Assembly (NCBI GenBank): GCA_903922605.1
Contig: CAIXUG010000022.1
Location: 1-64,000 of the forward strand
DNA from: an uncultured Verrucomicrobiota bacterium
GTDB lineage: Bacteria > Verrucomicrobiota > Verrucomicrobiia > Limisphaerales > UBA9464
DNA length: 64,000 nucleotides
Direction of reading: 5' to 3'
Shown: in pieces, positions 1 to 8,191 of the stretch
Position numbering within the stretch: the first letter of the stretch is position 1
Layout of the letters: the number at the start of each line of letters is the position of its first letter
Position numbers and translations under genes: made by a program
Notes under the pieces: model-generated
Seen by the model: the letters and a program-made list of their open reading frames with translations, nothing else
What the model was told of the DNA's origin: nothing
Database searches by the model: none

Positions 1-60
1 CGCTCACTCCCACCTCAACCCCCTAAAACCAACCCCAACCTGTAACCCCAAAGACCAAAA

Positions 61-103
61 GTGTTACCTATGTTCTGAACCAAGTGTGTTACCTATGTTT
101 TGA
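61..103. repeat. Two direct 18-bp repeats resembling an IS terminus
   Basis: Two copies of GTGTTACCTATGTTYTGA lie at 61-78 and 86-103, 25 bp apart, and the preceding bases (ACCAA) also repeat. Spaced TGTTACCTATGT-type repeats remind me of terminal repeats of IS481/IS21-type elements, so this may be one end of an element lying left of the window or a relic. No transposase is visible, so the assignment is inference from the motif alone. Confidence 0.4.
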
Positions 104-124
104 CTGCACCTCAGCTCATACCAT

Positions 125-154
125 CTCCTGACTCCTGACTCTTGTCTCCTCACT
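125..154. repeat. CTGACTCCTGACTCTTGTCTCC low-complexity repeat
   Basis: An imperfect 7-bp tandem (CTGACTC) ending in TGTCTCCTCAC lies just beyond the 3' end of the minus-strand helicase gene. Its reverse complement reads GGAGACAAGAGTCAGGAGTC, which places it in the GGAGACAGG word family also seen near 18.87, 25.02 and 44.05 kb. Confidence 0.55.
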
Positions 155-3100
155 TCAGCTGAGCAGCTCCTGGATCTCATCCCAGCTCAGTGATTCGGTG
201 AAGGCCTCCTCACCGGTCAGCGTCGCCGCGATGATCTCCCGCTTCTTTCGCTGCAGGTTCAGGATCTTCTCCTCGACCGTGCCGCGCGTAATGAGCTTGT
301 AGTTCGTCACCACACGCGTCTGGCCGATACGGTGGGCACGATCCGTCGCCTGGTCCTCCACCGCCGGATTCCACCACGGGTCGAAGTGGATGACCGTGTC
401 CGCCCCGGTGAGATTGAGGCCGACACCGCCGGCTTTCAGCGAGATGAGGAACACCGGCACCTTATCGTCGCCCTGGAATCGTTCGACCACCGCTCCACGG
501 TCCTTGGTGGAACCGTCGAGGTAGCAATGATCCAGTTCCCGCGCCGCCAGCTCCTCACGGAGCAGCGCCAGCATCGAGGTGAACTGGCTGAACACGAGCA
601 CGCGATGGCCGCCATCGACGATCTCGTCAAGCAGTTCGCCGAAGAACTGGAGCTTCCCTGAAGTAGGACGGGCGTCTCGCCCGTCTTCCATATTTGCCTT
701 CTCAGGCCCCACGCTTCCTGGCGCCGAAGCGAGATCAGAAGACGGGCGGGCCGCCCGTCCTACTTCGGGCTTGAGCAATCGCAGATCACAGCAAACCTGC
801 CGCAGCCGCAGCAGCGCCGTGAGCACGAGCATCCGGCTCTTGGCGAGACCTTGTTCGCCGACCGACTCCAGCACCTCCTTGCGCGTGTGGCTGAGCAGCT
901 GTTTGTAAACCGCCGCCTGCTCGTCGGTGAGCTCGCACCAGGCGATCTGTTCGAGTTTTGCGGGCAGATCCTTGGCCACGTCACGTTTGAGGCGGCGCAG
1001 CAGGAAGGGTTTCACGCGTTTCGCCAGCCGGGCGATGCTCGCGGCGTCCTTCTCCTTGGTGATCGGCAGCTCGTAGCGCTCGCGGAAATCCTGCGCGGTG
1101 CCCAGATACCCGGGCATGAGGAAGTCGTAGAGACTCCACAGATCGAGCACGGAGTTTTCCAGCGGCGTGCCCGTGAGCACGAGCCGGTGCGCCGAACGGA
1201 TCGACTTCACGGCGACCGCGTTCTGCGTCTGACGGTTCTTGATATGCTGCGCCTCGTCCAAAACGACCGTGTCAAATTCCAGCCCGCGATACCGCTCCGC
1301 ATCGCGCCGGATCAGCGCATAGCTGGTGATGACCAGGTCGCTCTGTGGGATGCGCCCGAAGTCCGCATGCCGGTCCGGACCGCTCAGCGCGAGCACCCGC
1401 AGCTCCGGCGTGAACTTCGCTGCTTCCGCCGCCCAATTGAACACCAGCGACGTGGGGCAGATGACCAGTGAGGGTGACGTGGCGTTGCGCTTTTGGGGAC
1501 CGCCTGCGCTTCCCAGGACAAACTTGAAATGCGTCAGCACCTGCAGCGTCTTGCCGAGGCCCATCTCATCCGCGAGCACGCCGCCGAAGCGGTTGTCGCG
1601 GAGAAAGCGCAGCCACGCGACGCCGTGCTTCTGGTAGGGCCGCAGCACCGCGTCAAGACTGCCGAGCGGCGGGCACACCAGCTTCGCCTCGCCCGTCTGC
1701 TGCCGGACTTGTTCACGCCACTGTGGCGGCGCGCCGACCGTGAAACCCTGCTCCTGCAGCGTCGCATCGAGAAAGCCCGCCTGTTCCGTGCCCATGCGGT
1801 AGCGCGTGACGCCGAGGTCGGCCGCGCCCGTGCGCTGCTGCGGCGCGCAGTCGAGCAGCACCTCCTGCAGCTCCTCGACGGCACCGGAGTCGATCAGCGC
1901 AAACTTGCCGTTGCGCAACTTGCGACCGCCGCCGCGCAGCAATTGCTGGATGTCCGCCGCGCTGAACCGCTCCCCCTCGCCCGACTTGAAGCCCACCTCC
2001 AGATCAAACCACTGCTCCCCGCTCGGCAGCACCCGGAACTCCGGCGTGATCCGCTCAAAATTCTTCTCCGTGCTGCGCTCCAGCCGTTCCTCGAGTGCCA
2101 CCTGCCACTCGCGCTCCAGTCGGGGAAACTCGCGCGCAAAAAACGCGATAACCTGGTCCTGCCCCGTGAGCTGCCACTGGCCCTGGGAATTTGGTCCCGT
2201 GAATCCGGCCGCCCGCAGCCGCATATACGCCTTGTGCTCCGAACCCAGGTCGCGCGTGGAATAGCGGCGCGGATTCGCCGGGTCGGGCAGCCACGCCGAC
2301 TCCTCCTTCGCGGTCACGCCGACCGTCATGATGCGCGGCCCGTACGCGCACTGGAGCGTGCCGGAGAGCTGGGCCAGCCCGCCGGCGAGATTGAGGATGA
2401 ACTTCGGCGCCTGCGGCGAGAGCTGGAAATCCTCGAGCCGGAAGTTGCACTCCACCGGACTCACCGCCGCGAGTCGCGGCCAGTCCTGGGACAGAAACTG
2501 TGGCACCTGCGTGCGCGGCAGCCGGATCTCCCGTTGCAGCACCTCGCGAAACTGCGGGGCCAGCGCCAGCGGCGCCAGCGTAGGACGGGCGTCCCGTCCG
2601 TCTTCCATACTTGTCTTTTCAGGCCGCGTGCCCACTGACGCAGAAGAGAGATTAGATGACGGGCGGGACGCCCGTCCTACTTCGGTGAGCGCCCAAGCGT
2701 TTGTCCCGTCGCTGAAGACTTGCGGCACCTTGATCCCGGGCTTGAGCCACAGTGTGATTTCGCCGGTGTCCTCCAATGCCGCGCGGAGGGGCAGGGGAGC
2801 AGGATCGCGCGAGACATTGAGCGGCTGGTCGCGCCCGATGGTCAGGCGTGGATGCCCGGCCAGGTGCGGCAGCAGCGCGATGAAATCCTTCGCCGGGAGC
2901 TGCATCATCCCCGGCGTGTCGCCGCCGGCGGCGAGTTCCGCCGCGTCGAGCAGCCGCTCGTCCTCGGGCGCGAGCGCAAATGGGCCGGCCTTCACCAAGG
3001 CATTCAGCGGCCCGCGTCCGCGCCGTGTCGTGCCTTCAAAAACCAGCATCGCCCGTCCCCGCGCCATCGACTCCGCGAGATTCGGTGGAAAGATCACGCT

Positions 3101-3598
3101 GATCGACAGGGGTTCACCGCGATCCGAGCGGCCGAGCTTCACTGGATCACGAGACGCAGCCGGTGTCGGTGCTACCGGTCGCCCGGTAGCGAGCCCGGTC
3201 GGTCGGCCCGTCTTTGCCTCCGCCTCCACCTTGCCTCGGTTCAGATGATGGAGCCCCACGGCGACCGAGTGGGCGCAGATCGTGCCATCCTCGCGCGCCG
3301 CGCGGCAGGTGCAGATGTTCTCGACGTCAAAGCTGCTGTTGATGACCAGTCCCGCGCGATAGCTCGTCTCTCCGGCCTGTACGACGCCCTTCAGCAGGGG
3401 CGGAGTCCAGTTCGACGACAGCACCTTGCCCGCGCTGAGCAGGGCACGGGCGTGCTGCACGGCTTCCCAGCCGGCCGTCTTCTGGAAAAACGCATCATTG
3501 AGCAGAACTTCAGGCACGGGACGGCCAGCGTAGGAAACACCGCGCCCCAACATCAAAGCCCAAAGCGCTGGAATGATGGAACCGGGTTGAGGCGGCAC
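155..3598 (-). CDS. SNF2-family DEAD/DEAH helicase with SWIM zinc finger
   Basis: This 1147-residue protein is a superfamily 2 DNA translocase of the bacterial SNF2/RapA-like group with an N-terminal SWIM zinc finger, probably acting in DNA repair or chromatin-like remodelling in the cytoplasm. The SWIM motif is C96-x-C98-x9-C108-x-H110. A large middle region precedes the motor, which has LADEMGLGKT (Walker A, about residue 680), LDEAQH (about 780), LTGTPLENS and, near the C-terminus, DRAHRIGQ. Three linker stretches are encoded by repeat sequences rather than family sequence: about residues 136-142, 305-340 and 944-979. The first ATG-proximal residues align well enough with the SWIM region to accept the annotated start. 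It is transcribed divergently from the gene at 3808. Confidence 0.93.
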   Translation of the reverse strand: MPPQPGSIIPALWALMLGRGVSYAGRPVPEVLLNDAFFQKTAGWEAVQHARALLSAGKVLSSNWTPPLLKGVVQAGETSYRAGLVINSSFDVENICTCRAAREDGTICAHSVAVGLHHLNRGKVEAEAKTGRPTGLATGRPVAPTPAASRDPVKLGRSDRGEPLSISVIFPPNLAESMARGRAMLVFEGTTRRGRGPLNALVKAGPFALAPEDERLLDAAELAAGGDTPGMMQLPAKDFIALLPHLAGHPRLTIGRDQPLNVSRDPAPLPLRAALEDTGEITLWLKPGIKVPQVFSDGTNAWALTEVGRASRPSSNLSSASVGTRPEKTSMEDGRDARPTLAPLALAPQFREVLQREIRLPRTQVPQFLSQDWPRLAAVSPVECNFRLEDFQLSPQAPKFILNLAGGLAQLSGTLQCAYGPRIMTVGVTAKEESAWLPDPANPRRYSTRDLGSEHKAYMRLRAAGFTGPNSQGQWQLTGQDQVIAFFAREFPRLEREWQVALEERLERSTEKNFERITPEFRVLPSGEQWFDLEVGFKSGEGERFSAADIQQLLRGGGRKLRNGKFALIDSGAVEELQEVLLDCAPQQRTGAADLGVTRYRMGTEQAGFLDATLQEQGFTVGAPPQWREQVRQQTGEAKLVCPPLGSLDAVLRPYQKHGVAWLRFLRDNRFGGVLADEMGLGKTLQVLTHFKFVLGSAGGPQKRNATSPSLVICPTSLVFNWAAEAAKFTPELRVLALSGPDRHADFGRIPQSDLVITSYALIRRDAERYRGLEFDTVVLDEAQHIKNRQTQNAVAVKSIRSAHRLVLTGTPLENSVLDLWSLYDFLMPGYLGTAQDFRERYELPITKEKDAASIARLAKRVKPFLLRRLKRDVAKDLPAKLEQIAWCELTDEQAAVYKQLLSHTRKEVLESVGEQGLAKSRMLVLTALLRLRQVCCDLRLLKPEVGRAARPSSDLASAPGSVGPEKANMEDGRDARPTSGKLQFFGELLDEIVDGGHRVLVFSQFTSMLALLREELAARELDHCYLDGSTKDRGAVVERFQGDDKVPVFLISLKAGGVGLNLTGADTVIHFDPWWNPAVEDQATDRAHRIGQTRVVTNYKLITRGTVEEKILNLQRKKREIIAATLTGEEAFTESLSWDEIQELLS
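660..766. repeat. Palindromic element inserted in frame in the SNF2 gene, copy 1
   Basis: The element has terminal inverted repeats of 23 bp: GTAGGACGGGCGTC... at the left and ...GACGCC-like CCCGTCCTAC at the right, matching at about 21 of 23 positions. On the minus strand it encodes VGRAARPSS...EDGRDARPT, 34 residues with no stop codon. It separates two blocks conserved in SNF2 helicases (RQVCCDLRLL and KLQFFGELLDEI). Confidence 0.88.
2580..2683. repeat. Palindromic element inserted in frame in the SNF2 gene, copy 2
   Basis: This is the same element as 660-766, with the same orientation and same reading frame. It encodes VGRASRPSS...EDGRDARPT, also 34 residues. The terminal 23 bp match as inverted repeats at about 22 of 23 positions. 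The internal part is more divergent than the ends and the frame is kept. Confidence 0.88.
3172..3189. repeat. Short perfect palindrome in the SNF2 linker
   Basis: CTACCGG-TCGC-CCGGTAG forms a 7-bp perfect stem. With the following CGGTCGGTCGGCCCGTC it encodes the low-complexity GRPTGLATGRPVAP stretch just after the SWIM finger. It is probably a second kind of inserted repeat. Confidence 0.55.
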
Positions 3599-3807
3599 GG
3601 GTCCGCATTCATTCGGACTGGCAATCTCGCGTCCACCTGACGATCTGCCTGCCTGATTCCGCCTAACCGGAATGCGCCAAAACCATGCTCAGGCGCGAAA
3701 CTGGACCGTCCCAATCGTCATTTCCTGTCAAAAGTCCGACCAAAGTGCTGAATTCAGACGTTCCCTTGTATAGGCTGTTTCGGCAGCCAATACCGTCTCC
3801 TCGTTTT

Positions 3808-4935
3808 ATGCGGATACCTATACCTTCCTTCCTCTGCCTGGCCGCCGTTTTCGCGGTGCTGGTCACGCCGGCGAACGGCGAGGCCAGCCTCGACGGGCCC
3901 CTCAAGGTCCTGAAATCGGTCGGCTCGGAAGGGCAGGGCAATGCGGCGGCGAGCCAGGCGTGGCCGGCGGTGGCGGCGGCGGGCGGCTCGGAACTTACGA
4001 CAATTCTAGGCGCGATGGATGGCGCCAATGACTACGCGCTGAACTGGCTGCAGGCGGCCGTGGAGACCGTGGTGCAGCGCGAAACTGCGGCGGGCCGAAA
4101 GTTGCCGGTGTCGGAACTTGAAGGATTTCTCCACGACACCGGGCATCATCCACGGGCGCGGCGGGCAGCCTACGACCTGATCCTGCAGGCGGAACCGGAG
4201 CGGGCCCGGAAACTGGTGCCCGGTTTCGTGAATGACCCCGCCAATGAGCTGCGCCGCGACGCCGTGCAGCTGCTGATGGACGCGGCCGCGAACCAGGTGG
4301 CCAGCGACAAGCCGGCGGCCGTGGCTGGCTACCGGCAGGCCCTGCTGGATGCGCGCGAGGCCGACCAGATCGAGGCCATCGCCAAGACCCTGGGCGAGCT
4401 GGGTGAAAAGGTGGACCTGGCGCAGACCTTTGGCTGGTTGACGAAGTGGAAGCTCATCGGCCCCTTCGACAACACCGGCAACGCCGGTTTTGCGAGGGCG
4501 TTTCCGCCCGAAGCGCAGATTGACCCGGCAGCGGAGTACGACGGCAAGAATGGCCGCGTGAAATGGATCGGGTTCGAGAGCAAGGACGACTATGGCATCG
4601 TGGATTTCAACAAGCCGTTCGAGCCGCTCAAGGAGGTTGCCGGCTACGCGATGGCCGAGTTCTGGTCCGCGACGGTCCGTCCGGCGGAGGTCCGTCTGGT
4701 TTGCGGGAACGGCTGGAAGGTCTGGGTCAATGGGGAATACCTCTTCGGGCGTGACGAGTATCACACCGGGACAGAGATCGATCAGTTTCGCCTGCCGGTG
4801 GAGCTTCAGGCGGGGCGCAATGTCATCCTGGTGAAATGCACCCAGAACGAACAGAAGGAGGACTGGACCAAGGAATGGGAATTCGCCCTCCGCGTCACCG
4901 ATCTCCAGGGAACACCCATCCGCTCCGCCCAATGA
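3808..4935 (+). CDS. Secreted HEAT-like / PA14-like protein
   Basis: The protein has 375 residues from the ATG at 3808. I prefer this to an upstream ATG at 3685 because MRIPIPSFLCLAAVFAVLVTP is a clear signal peptide, ending near ANGEA. The middle has alpha-helical, Ala/Leu-rich HEAT-like segments (DPANELRRDAVQLLMDAA). The C-terminal part, with VWVNGEYLFGRDEYH and LPVELQAGRNVILVKC, looks like the beta-sandwich often attached to planctomycete and verrucomicrobial exoproteins (PA14-like). The next gene begins inside its stop codon (ATGA), so the two are probably translated together. The biochemical role is unknown. Confidence 0.75.
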   Translation: MRIPIPSFLCLAAVFAVLVTPANGEASLDGPLKVLKSVGSEGQGNAAASQAWPAVAAAGGSELTTILGAMDGANDYALNWLQAAVETVVQRETAAGRKLPVSELEGFLHDTGHHPRARRAAYDLILQAEPERARKLVPGFVNDPANELRRDAVQLLMDAAANQVASDKPAAVAGYRQALLDAREADQIEAIAKTLGELGEKVDLAQTFGWLTKWKLIGPFDNTGNAGFARAFPPEAQIDPAAEYDGKNGRVKWIGFESKDDYGIVDFNKPFEPLKEVAGYAMAEFWSATVRPAEVRLVCGNGWKVWVNGEYLFGRDEYHTGTEIDQFRLPVELQAGRNVILVKCTQNEQKEDWTKEWEFALRVTDLQGTPIRSAQ

Positions 4936-6170
4936 ACCTTTTCAAACCGACGGCTTCCGCTGCCATGAAATCTCTGCTGCTCGCCTCCGCCCTGTTCGCC
5001 GCCGTCAGCCTTCACGCCGAGGACTGGCCGCAATTCCGTGGCCCGCACGGCGACGGCATCGCGTCTGGCGCCAAGCTCCCGGCGAAGCTGGACGCGCAAT
5101 CCGTCGCCTGGGCGGCCGACCTGCCCGGCCGCGGCGTGTCGTCCCCCATCGTTGTGGGCGACCGCGTGTTTGTGACGAGCGCGAGCGGGCCGAAGAACGA
5201 GCGGCTCCGGGTGCTCTGCTTCCGGCTCAGTGACGGCATGCTGCGCTGGGAACGGCGCTTCTGGGCCACGGGCCGGACGATGACGCACCCGAAAATCAGC
5301 ACCGCCACCCCGACCCCGGCCAGCGACGGGCGCAACGTCTATGCGCTGTTCTCCTCAAATGACTGTGTCGCGCTGGACCTCGACGGAAACCTGGTCTGGT
5401 ACCGCGGGCTGGGCCGGGATTATCCCAACGCCAACAACTCGCTGGGCATGTCCTCCTCGCCGGTGGTGACGGCGGGCGTGCTCATCGCCCAGGTGGAAAG
5501 CGAAAGCGAATCCTTCACGGTGGGACTCGATCCCGCCACCGGGGTCAACCACTGGAAAATCGAGCGCCCGAAACGGTCGAACTGGAGCTCGCCCGTCCTT
5601 ACCCACGGTCCGGACGGGACACCCGTCGTGCTGCTGCAGTCCAGCAAGGGGATGGTTGGGGTGGAACCGGCCACCGGAAAGATTCTCTGGAAGTACGACG
5701 AGCGGAGTTCCGAAGTTCCTTCGACGACCCCCAGCCACGGCCGCCTTTACGTTCCCTCCCAGGGACTCACCGTGCTGGAGCCCGTGACCGGCGGTCCGCC
5801 GAAACAGGTCTGGCACTCGGCGCAACTGCGTCCCGGTACGGCCAGCCCGCTGGTGCTTGGCGAGCGCGTTTACGCCCTGAATGACAGTGGCATTCTGAGC
5901 TGTGGTGACATCGCCGATGGCAAGCGGCTCTGGCAGCTCCGCCTCAAGGGACCTTTTAGCGCGACCCCGGTCGTGGCGGATGGATTGCTCTACTGCGTGA
6001 ACGAGAAGGGGCTCGTCCAGGTCGTCGATCCGGCCAAGCCCGAAGGCGAGGTGGTCAGCGAACTGGACCTGGGCCAGACCGTGATTGGTTCGCCTGCCAT
6101 CGCGGCGAACTCGCTGTTCATCCGCAGCGACGGCAAGCTCTGGCGCATCGGTCGGCCGAGCGCCCTGTGA
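4932..6170 (+). CDS. Exported PQQ-like beta-propeller protein
   Basis: This 412-residue protein has a signal peptide (core MKSLLLASALFAAVSLHA) followed by DWPQFRGPHGDGIAS, the usual opening of verrucomicrobial and planctomycete PQQ-like (quinoprotein alcohol dehydrogenase-like) propellers. Blades repeat with V..GDRVF, DG...LWE/WY and L...TG....W patterns across the protein. No dehydrogenase active site or calcium ligand is evident, so a binding or scaffold role is more likely than an enzyme. The chosen ATG overlaps the preceding stop codon by four bases; an ATG at 4965 is an alternative that still keeps the signal peptide. Confidence 0.87.
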   Translation: MNLFKPTASAAMKSLLLASALFAAVSLHAEDWPQFRGPHGDGIASGAKLPAKLDAQSVAWAADLPGRGVSSPIVVGDRVFVTSASGPKNERLRVLCFRLSDGMLRWERRFWATGRTMTHPKISTATPTPASDGRNVYALFSSNDCVALDLDGNLVWYRGLGRDYPNANNSLGMSSSPVVTAGVLIAQVESESESFTVGLDPATGVNHWKIERPKRSNWSSPVLTHGPDGTPVVLLQSSKGMVGVEPATGKILWKYDERSSEVPSTTPSHGRLYVPSQGLTVLEPVTGGPPKQVWHSAQLRPGTASPLVLGERVYALNDSGILSCGDIADGKRLWQLRLKGPFSATPVVADGLLYCVNEKGLVQVVDPAKPEGEVVSELDLGQTVIGSPAIAANSLFIRSDGKLWRIGRPSAL

Positions 6171-6212
6171 GGCGTTCCGGCCGTGGTCCTTTTAGGAAGT
6201 GGATCGCGCGGC

Positions 6213-6392
6213 TCAGGCGAGCGCGTTGAGCAGGGTGCCGGCCGTTTCGGACGCCTCGCTGACAGGAGGGGTGGCGCTGGCCGCCTTCACGCCGCTGTCA
6301 TCCGCATCGCCATCATGGTCCGGCTTGCGGACGGGCGCCTGTGGGGCGGTGGCATAGGAGGGGGCGGCGGAACCGACGCTGGAGATGTTCAT
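6213..6392 (-). CDS. Small 59-residue hypothetical protein ending in LLNALA
   Basis: The reading frame is M-NISSVGSAAPSYATAP..., acidic in the middle (DHDGDADDSG) and ending GTLLNALA. I place the start at 6392 because the N-terminal MNISSV form is typical of small proteins of this kind; an upstream in-frame ATG would add 20 less convincing residues. The C-terminal LLNxxA resembles the end of the divergent gene at 6623-7153. There is no signal peptide. Function is unknown. Confidence 0.5.
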   Translation of the reverse strand: MNISSVGSAAPSYATAPQAPVRKPDHDGDADDSGVKAASATPPVSEASETAGTLLNALA

Positions 6393-6622
6393 GTAATTTC
6401 TTAAGTTTTGCGGCTGAGATTGTTGCGAGTGATTTTGGCGACCGACGCCCACCGGGGTATCGACGGTCGTGGGAAAGACTTAAGGGGGACGGCGACTTGG
6501 AGCCCGCGAGGGGGCTTGTTCAAGTCTTGCTCGGCGCCGCCGATAGATGGTCATGGGTCTCTGCGGGTTGCCGATGGTCGGCAAACTGTTCCGGGACGAA
6601 GGTATCGAATCCGTCTGCTGCC

Positions 6623-7153
6623 ATGAATGCCGCCTACAATATCAGTGCCGCCAGTGCCCGGGTAGATCTGGGGCCCATGCACGCCATGAGCGGAGCCAGC
6701 CCATGGGCACCGACCGACAGTGCCGGTGCCGGTGCTGGTGCCGCCGCAGGAGGTACCAGCGACCTCTCATCGGTGCTGGCAGGGCTGCGCAACACGATAC
6801 GGCAGAACTCGCAGGATTTCCGGGCGTTGAAGGCGGCGCTGAATTCGAACGATCCGGCCGCCGCAAGCCAGGCCTTTGCCAAGGTGCAGACGGACATCCA
6901 AAGCGCCTCCCAAGCGGCGGGCGGTGTGAGCCCGTTCGACTCCACGAGCCCGATCGGGAAAGATTTTCAGGCCGTGGGCGAAGCCCTGAAGTCGGGTGAC
7001 CTCGCGGGGGCCAAGCAGGCCTTTGCGGCCTTCCGGCAGGATATGAGGGCCGCCGGCCGGGCCGCCCGGAGTGAGGCGAATGGAACCGTCTCTCCCACCC
7101 AGCCACCACCGCCACCAGGCACGCCGGGCGCCCTGCTCAACGTCACCGCCTGA
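6623..7153 (+). CDS. Hypothetical protein with two internal repeats, ending in LLNVTA
   Basis: This 176-residue protein is Ala/Gly/Ser-rich at the N-terminus. It contains two related helical units, FRALKAALNSNDPAAASQAF and FQAVGEALKSGDLAGAKQAF, each followed by a D-rich helix end, then a Pro-rich tail ending GALLNVTA. Such 'AL.SGDLAGA.QAF' units occur in small bacterial proteins of unknown function. The ATG at 6623 starts MNAAYNIS, similar in style to MNISSV of the divergent neighbour. The 230 bp between the two genes would hold both promoters. Confidence 0.6.
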   Translation: MNAAYNISAASARVDLGPMHAMSGASPWAPTDSAGAGAGAAAGGTSDLSSVLAGLRNTIRQNSQDFRALKAALNSNDPAAASQAFAKVQTDIQSASQAAGGVSPFDSTSPIGKDFQAVGEALKSGDLAGAKQAFAAFRQDMRAAGRAARSEANGTVSPTQPPPPPGTPGALLNVTA

Positions 7154-7162
7154 CAGCTTCGC

Positions 7163-7223
7163 GGTACGACCGGCTTTGCTCCTTGTTTTTACCGCAGAGC
7201 ACGAAGCCGGGCTGCTCCGTACC
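7163..7223. terminator. Possible bidirectional terminator hairpin
   Basis: GGTACG...CCGGCTT at 7163-7176 can pair with AAGCCGG...CCGTACC at 7204-7223 around a bulge. It lies between the convergent ends of the genes at 7153 and 7227, with TTGTTTTT inside the loop. The position fits a terminator; the structure is imperfect. Confidence 0.35.
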
Positions 7224-7226
7224 CGC

Positions 7227-7523
7227 TCAAAACCACTGTTTCCAGAGCGCGGAGAGCGAGCGGGCGAGGGCGATGCCCTTGGTAAGCTTCCCGATGAGGC
7301 CGTCGGACTCCTGCTTCCGGGCCTGCCACAGTGACAGCAAGGGGGCCAGCGCCTGCCAGCCGGTGCGCACTTTCTGCATGGCGGCAACGCCCAAGTCCAC
7401 CCAAGCGACGACCGGGCGGAGGTTCTGCGCCTCGGCCATGAGGGCGCTGCGGTGGGCGGCGCTCTGCCGCAGCAACGCCGCCTTGCGCTGCCGACAGCGG
7501 GTCAGTTCTCCGTTTTCAAGCAT
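7227..7523 (-). CDS. YqjK-like small protein
   Basis: The 98-residue protein MLENGELTRCRQRKAALLRQ... is basic and helical, with the C-terminus LARSLSALWKQWF. It is the third gene of a set resembling enterobacterial yqjD-yqjE-yqjK. Its start lies 22 bp inside the end of the upstream YqjE-like gene, which suggests translational coupling. The family assignment rests on context, size and the RQRKAALLRQSA pattern. Function is unknown, probably envelope-associated. Confidence 0.6.
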   Translation of the reverse strand: MLENGELTRCRQRKAALLRQSAAHRSALMAEAQNLRPVVAWVDLGVAAMQKVRTGWQALAPLLSLWQARKQESDGLIGKLTKGIALARSLSALWKQWF

Positions 7524-7888
7524 GCGCGGTCCTTGCTGAGTTCCCCGAGGGTGTCGGCAAAGGCGCTGCGGGCCTTCAGGCGCCTCTGCAGGGCACGCCA
7601 GGCCAGCACGGTGCCGACGAGATACAGGCCGCAGAGGCCACCCAGCACCGCCAGGCGGCCCTTTTCCCAGAAGAGGACGACGATGGTGAACGTCGCCAGC
7701 GAAAGGGTCATCATGCCGCAGGCGGCCACGGCGGCGGTGCAGAGGATGGCCTCGACCAGCCGGCATTTCTCCTCCTGCAGTTCCACGGCGAAGAGCTCGA
7801 CGCGGTTCTGCGCCGTGGCCAGCAGCGTGTCGAGGATGCGCCTGAGCGAGGCCCAGACGCCAAGTGTTGTCTCATCGGCTTCGGCCAT
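7502..7888 (-). CDS. Phage-holin-family / YqjE-like membrane protein
   Basis: This 128-residue protein has an N-terminal amphipathic helix (LRRILDTLLATAQNRVELFAVELQEEK), then two membrane segments (about residues 47-70 and 80-100). The pattern R-E-LF-VELQEEK followed by a two-helix hairpin is typical of YqjE / holin superfamily III proteins, which are inner-membrane proteins and mostly not phage genes. It sits 6 bp downstream of the DUF883-type gene and overlaps the YqjK-like gene. Confidence 0.82.
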   Translation of the reverse strand: MAEADETTLGVWASLRRILDTLLATAQNRVELFAVELQEEKCRLVEAILCTAAVAACGMMTLSLATFTIVVLFWEKGRLAVLGGLCGLYLVGTVLAWRALQRRLKARSAFADTLGELSKDRACLKTEN

Positions 7889-7894
7889 ATGCCC

Positions 7895-8191
7895 TCACTT
7901 TTTCGCCACGAGCACGCCGATGACGAGGCCCACGCCCAACGCGATGCCGATCGACTGGTAGGGATGGTCCCGGATGGTGCGGTCGGCGGTCTTGGCACCC
8001 TCGATGGCCTTGTCCTCAAGCCGGCGGCAGCTCCGTTTGGCCGATTCCAAGGCGTCGGCCAGGCGCTCGCGCACCTCGTGGGCCTTGTCGCCGGCGGCAT
8101 CCTTCGTCGCGTGCAGCAGCTCCTCGGAGTCACTCACGAGGCGTTTGAGGTCGGTGATCAGTTTGTCCGTGTTGAGTTCGGTGGCGCTCAT
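7895..8191 (-). CDS. DUF883 family (YqjD/ElaB-like) protein
   Basis: This 98-residue protein opens with a long amphipathic helix (DLKRLVSDSEELLHATKDAAG), continues with RDHPYQSIGIALGVGLVIGVLVAKK and so ends in a single C-terminal membrane helix. That architecture defines the YqjD/ElaB family of tail-anchored proteins; enterobacterial members bind ribosomes at the inner membrane in stationary phase. The ATG at 8191 is preceded by AAGGGAACTGAAC, an acceptable ribosome binding site. An upstream extension in the same frame is not family-like. Confidence 0.88.
   Translation of the reverse strand: MSATELNTDKLITDLKRLVSDSEELLHATKDAAGDKAHEVRERLADALESAKRSCRRLEDKAIEGAKTADRTIRDHPYQSIGIALGVGLVIGVLVAKK

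Noticed and set aside
851-2638. Long plus-strand frames opposite the SNF2 gene
   Set aside because: They are shadows in GC-rich DNA: residues show no domains, the minus-strand frame has clear SNF2 motifs, and these frames are rich in Arg/Gln/His.
5355-5825. 156-codon minus-strand frame in the PQQ-like gene
   Set aside because: No recognisable motif. The plus-strand propeller protein is convincing over the same bases.
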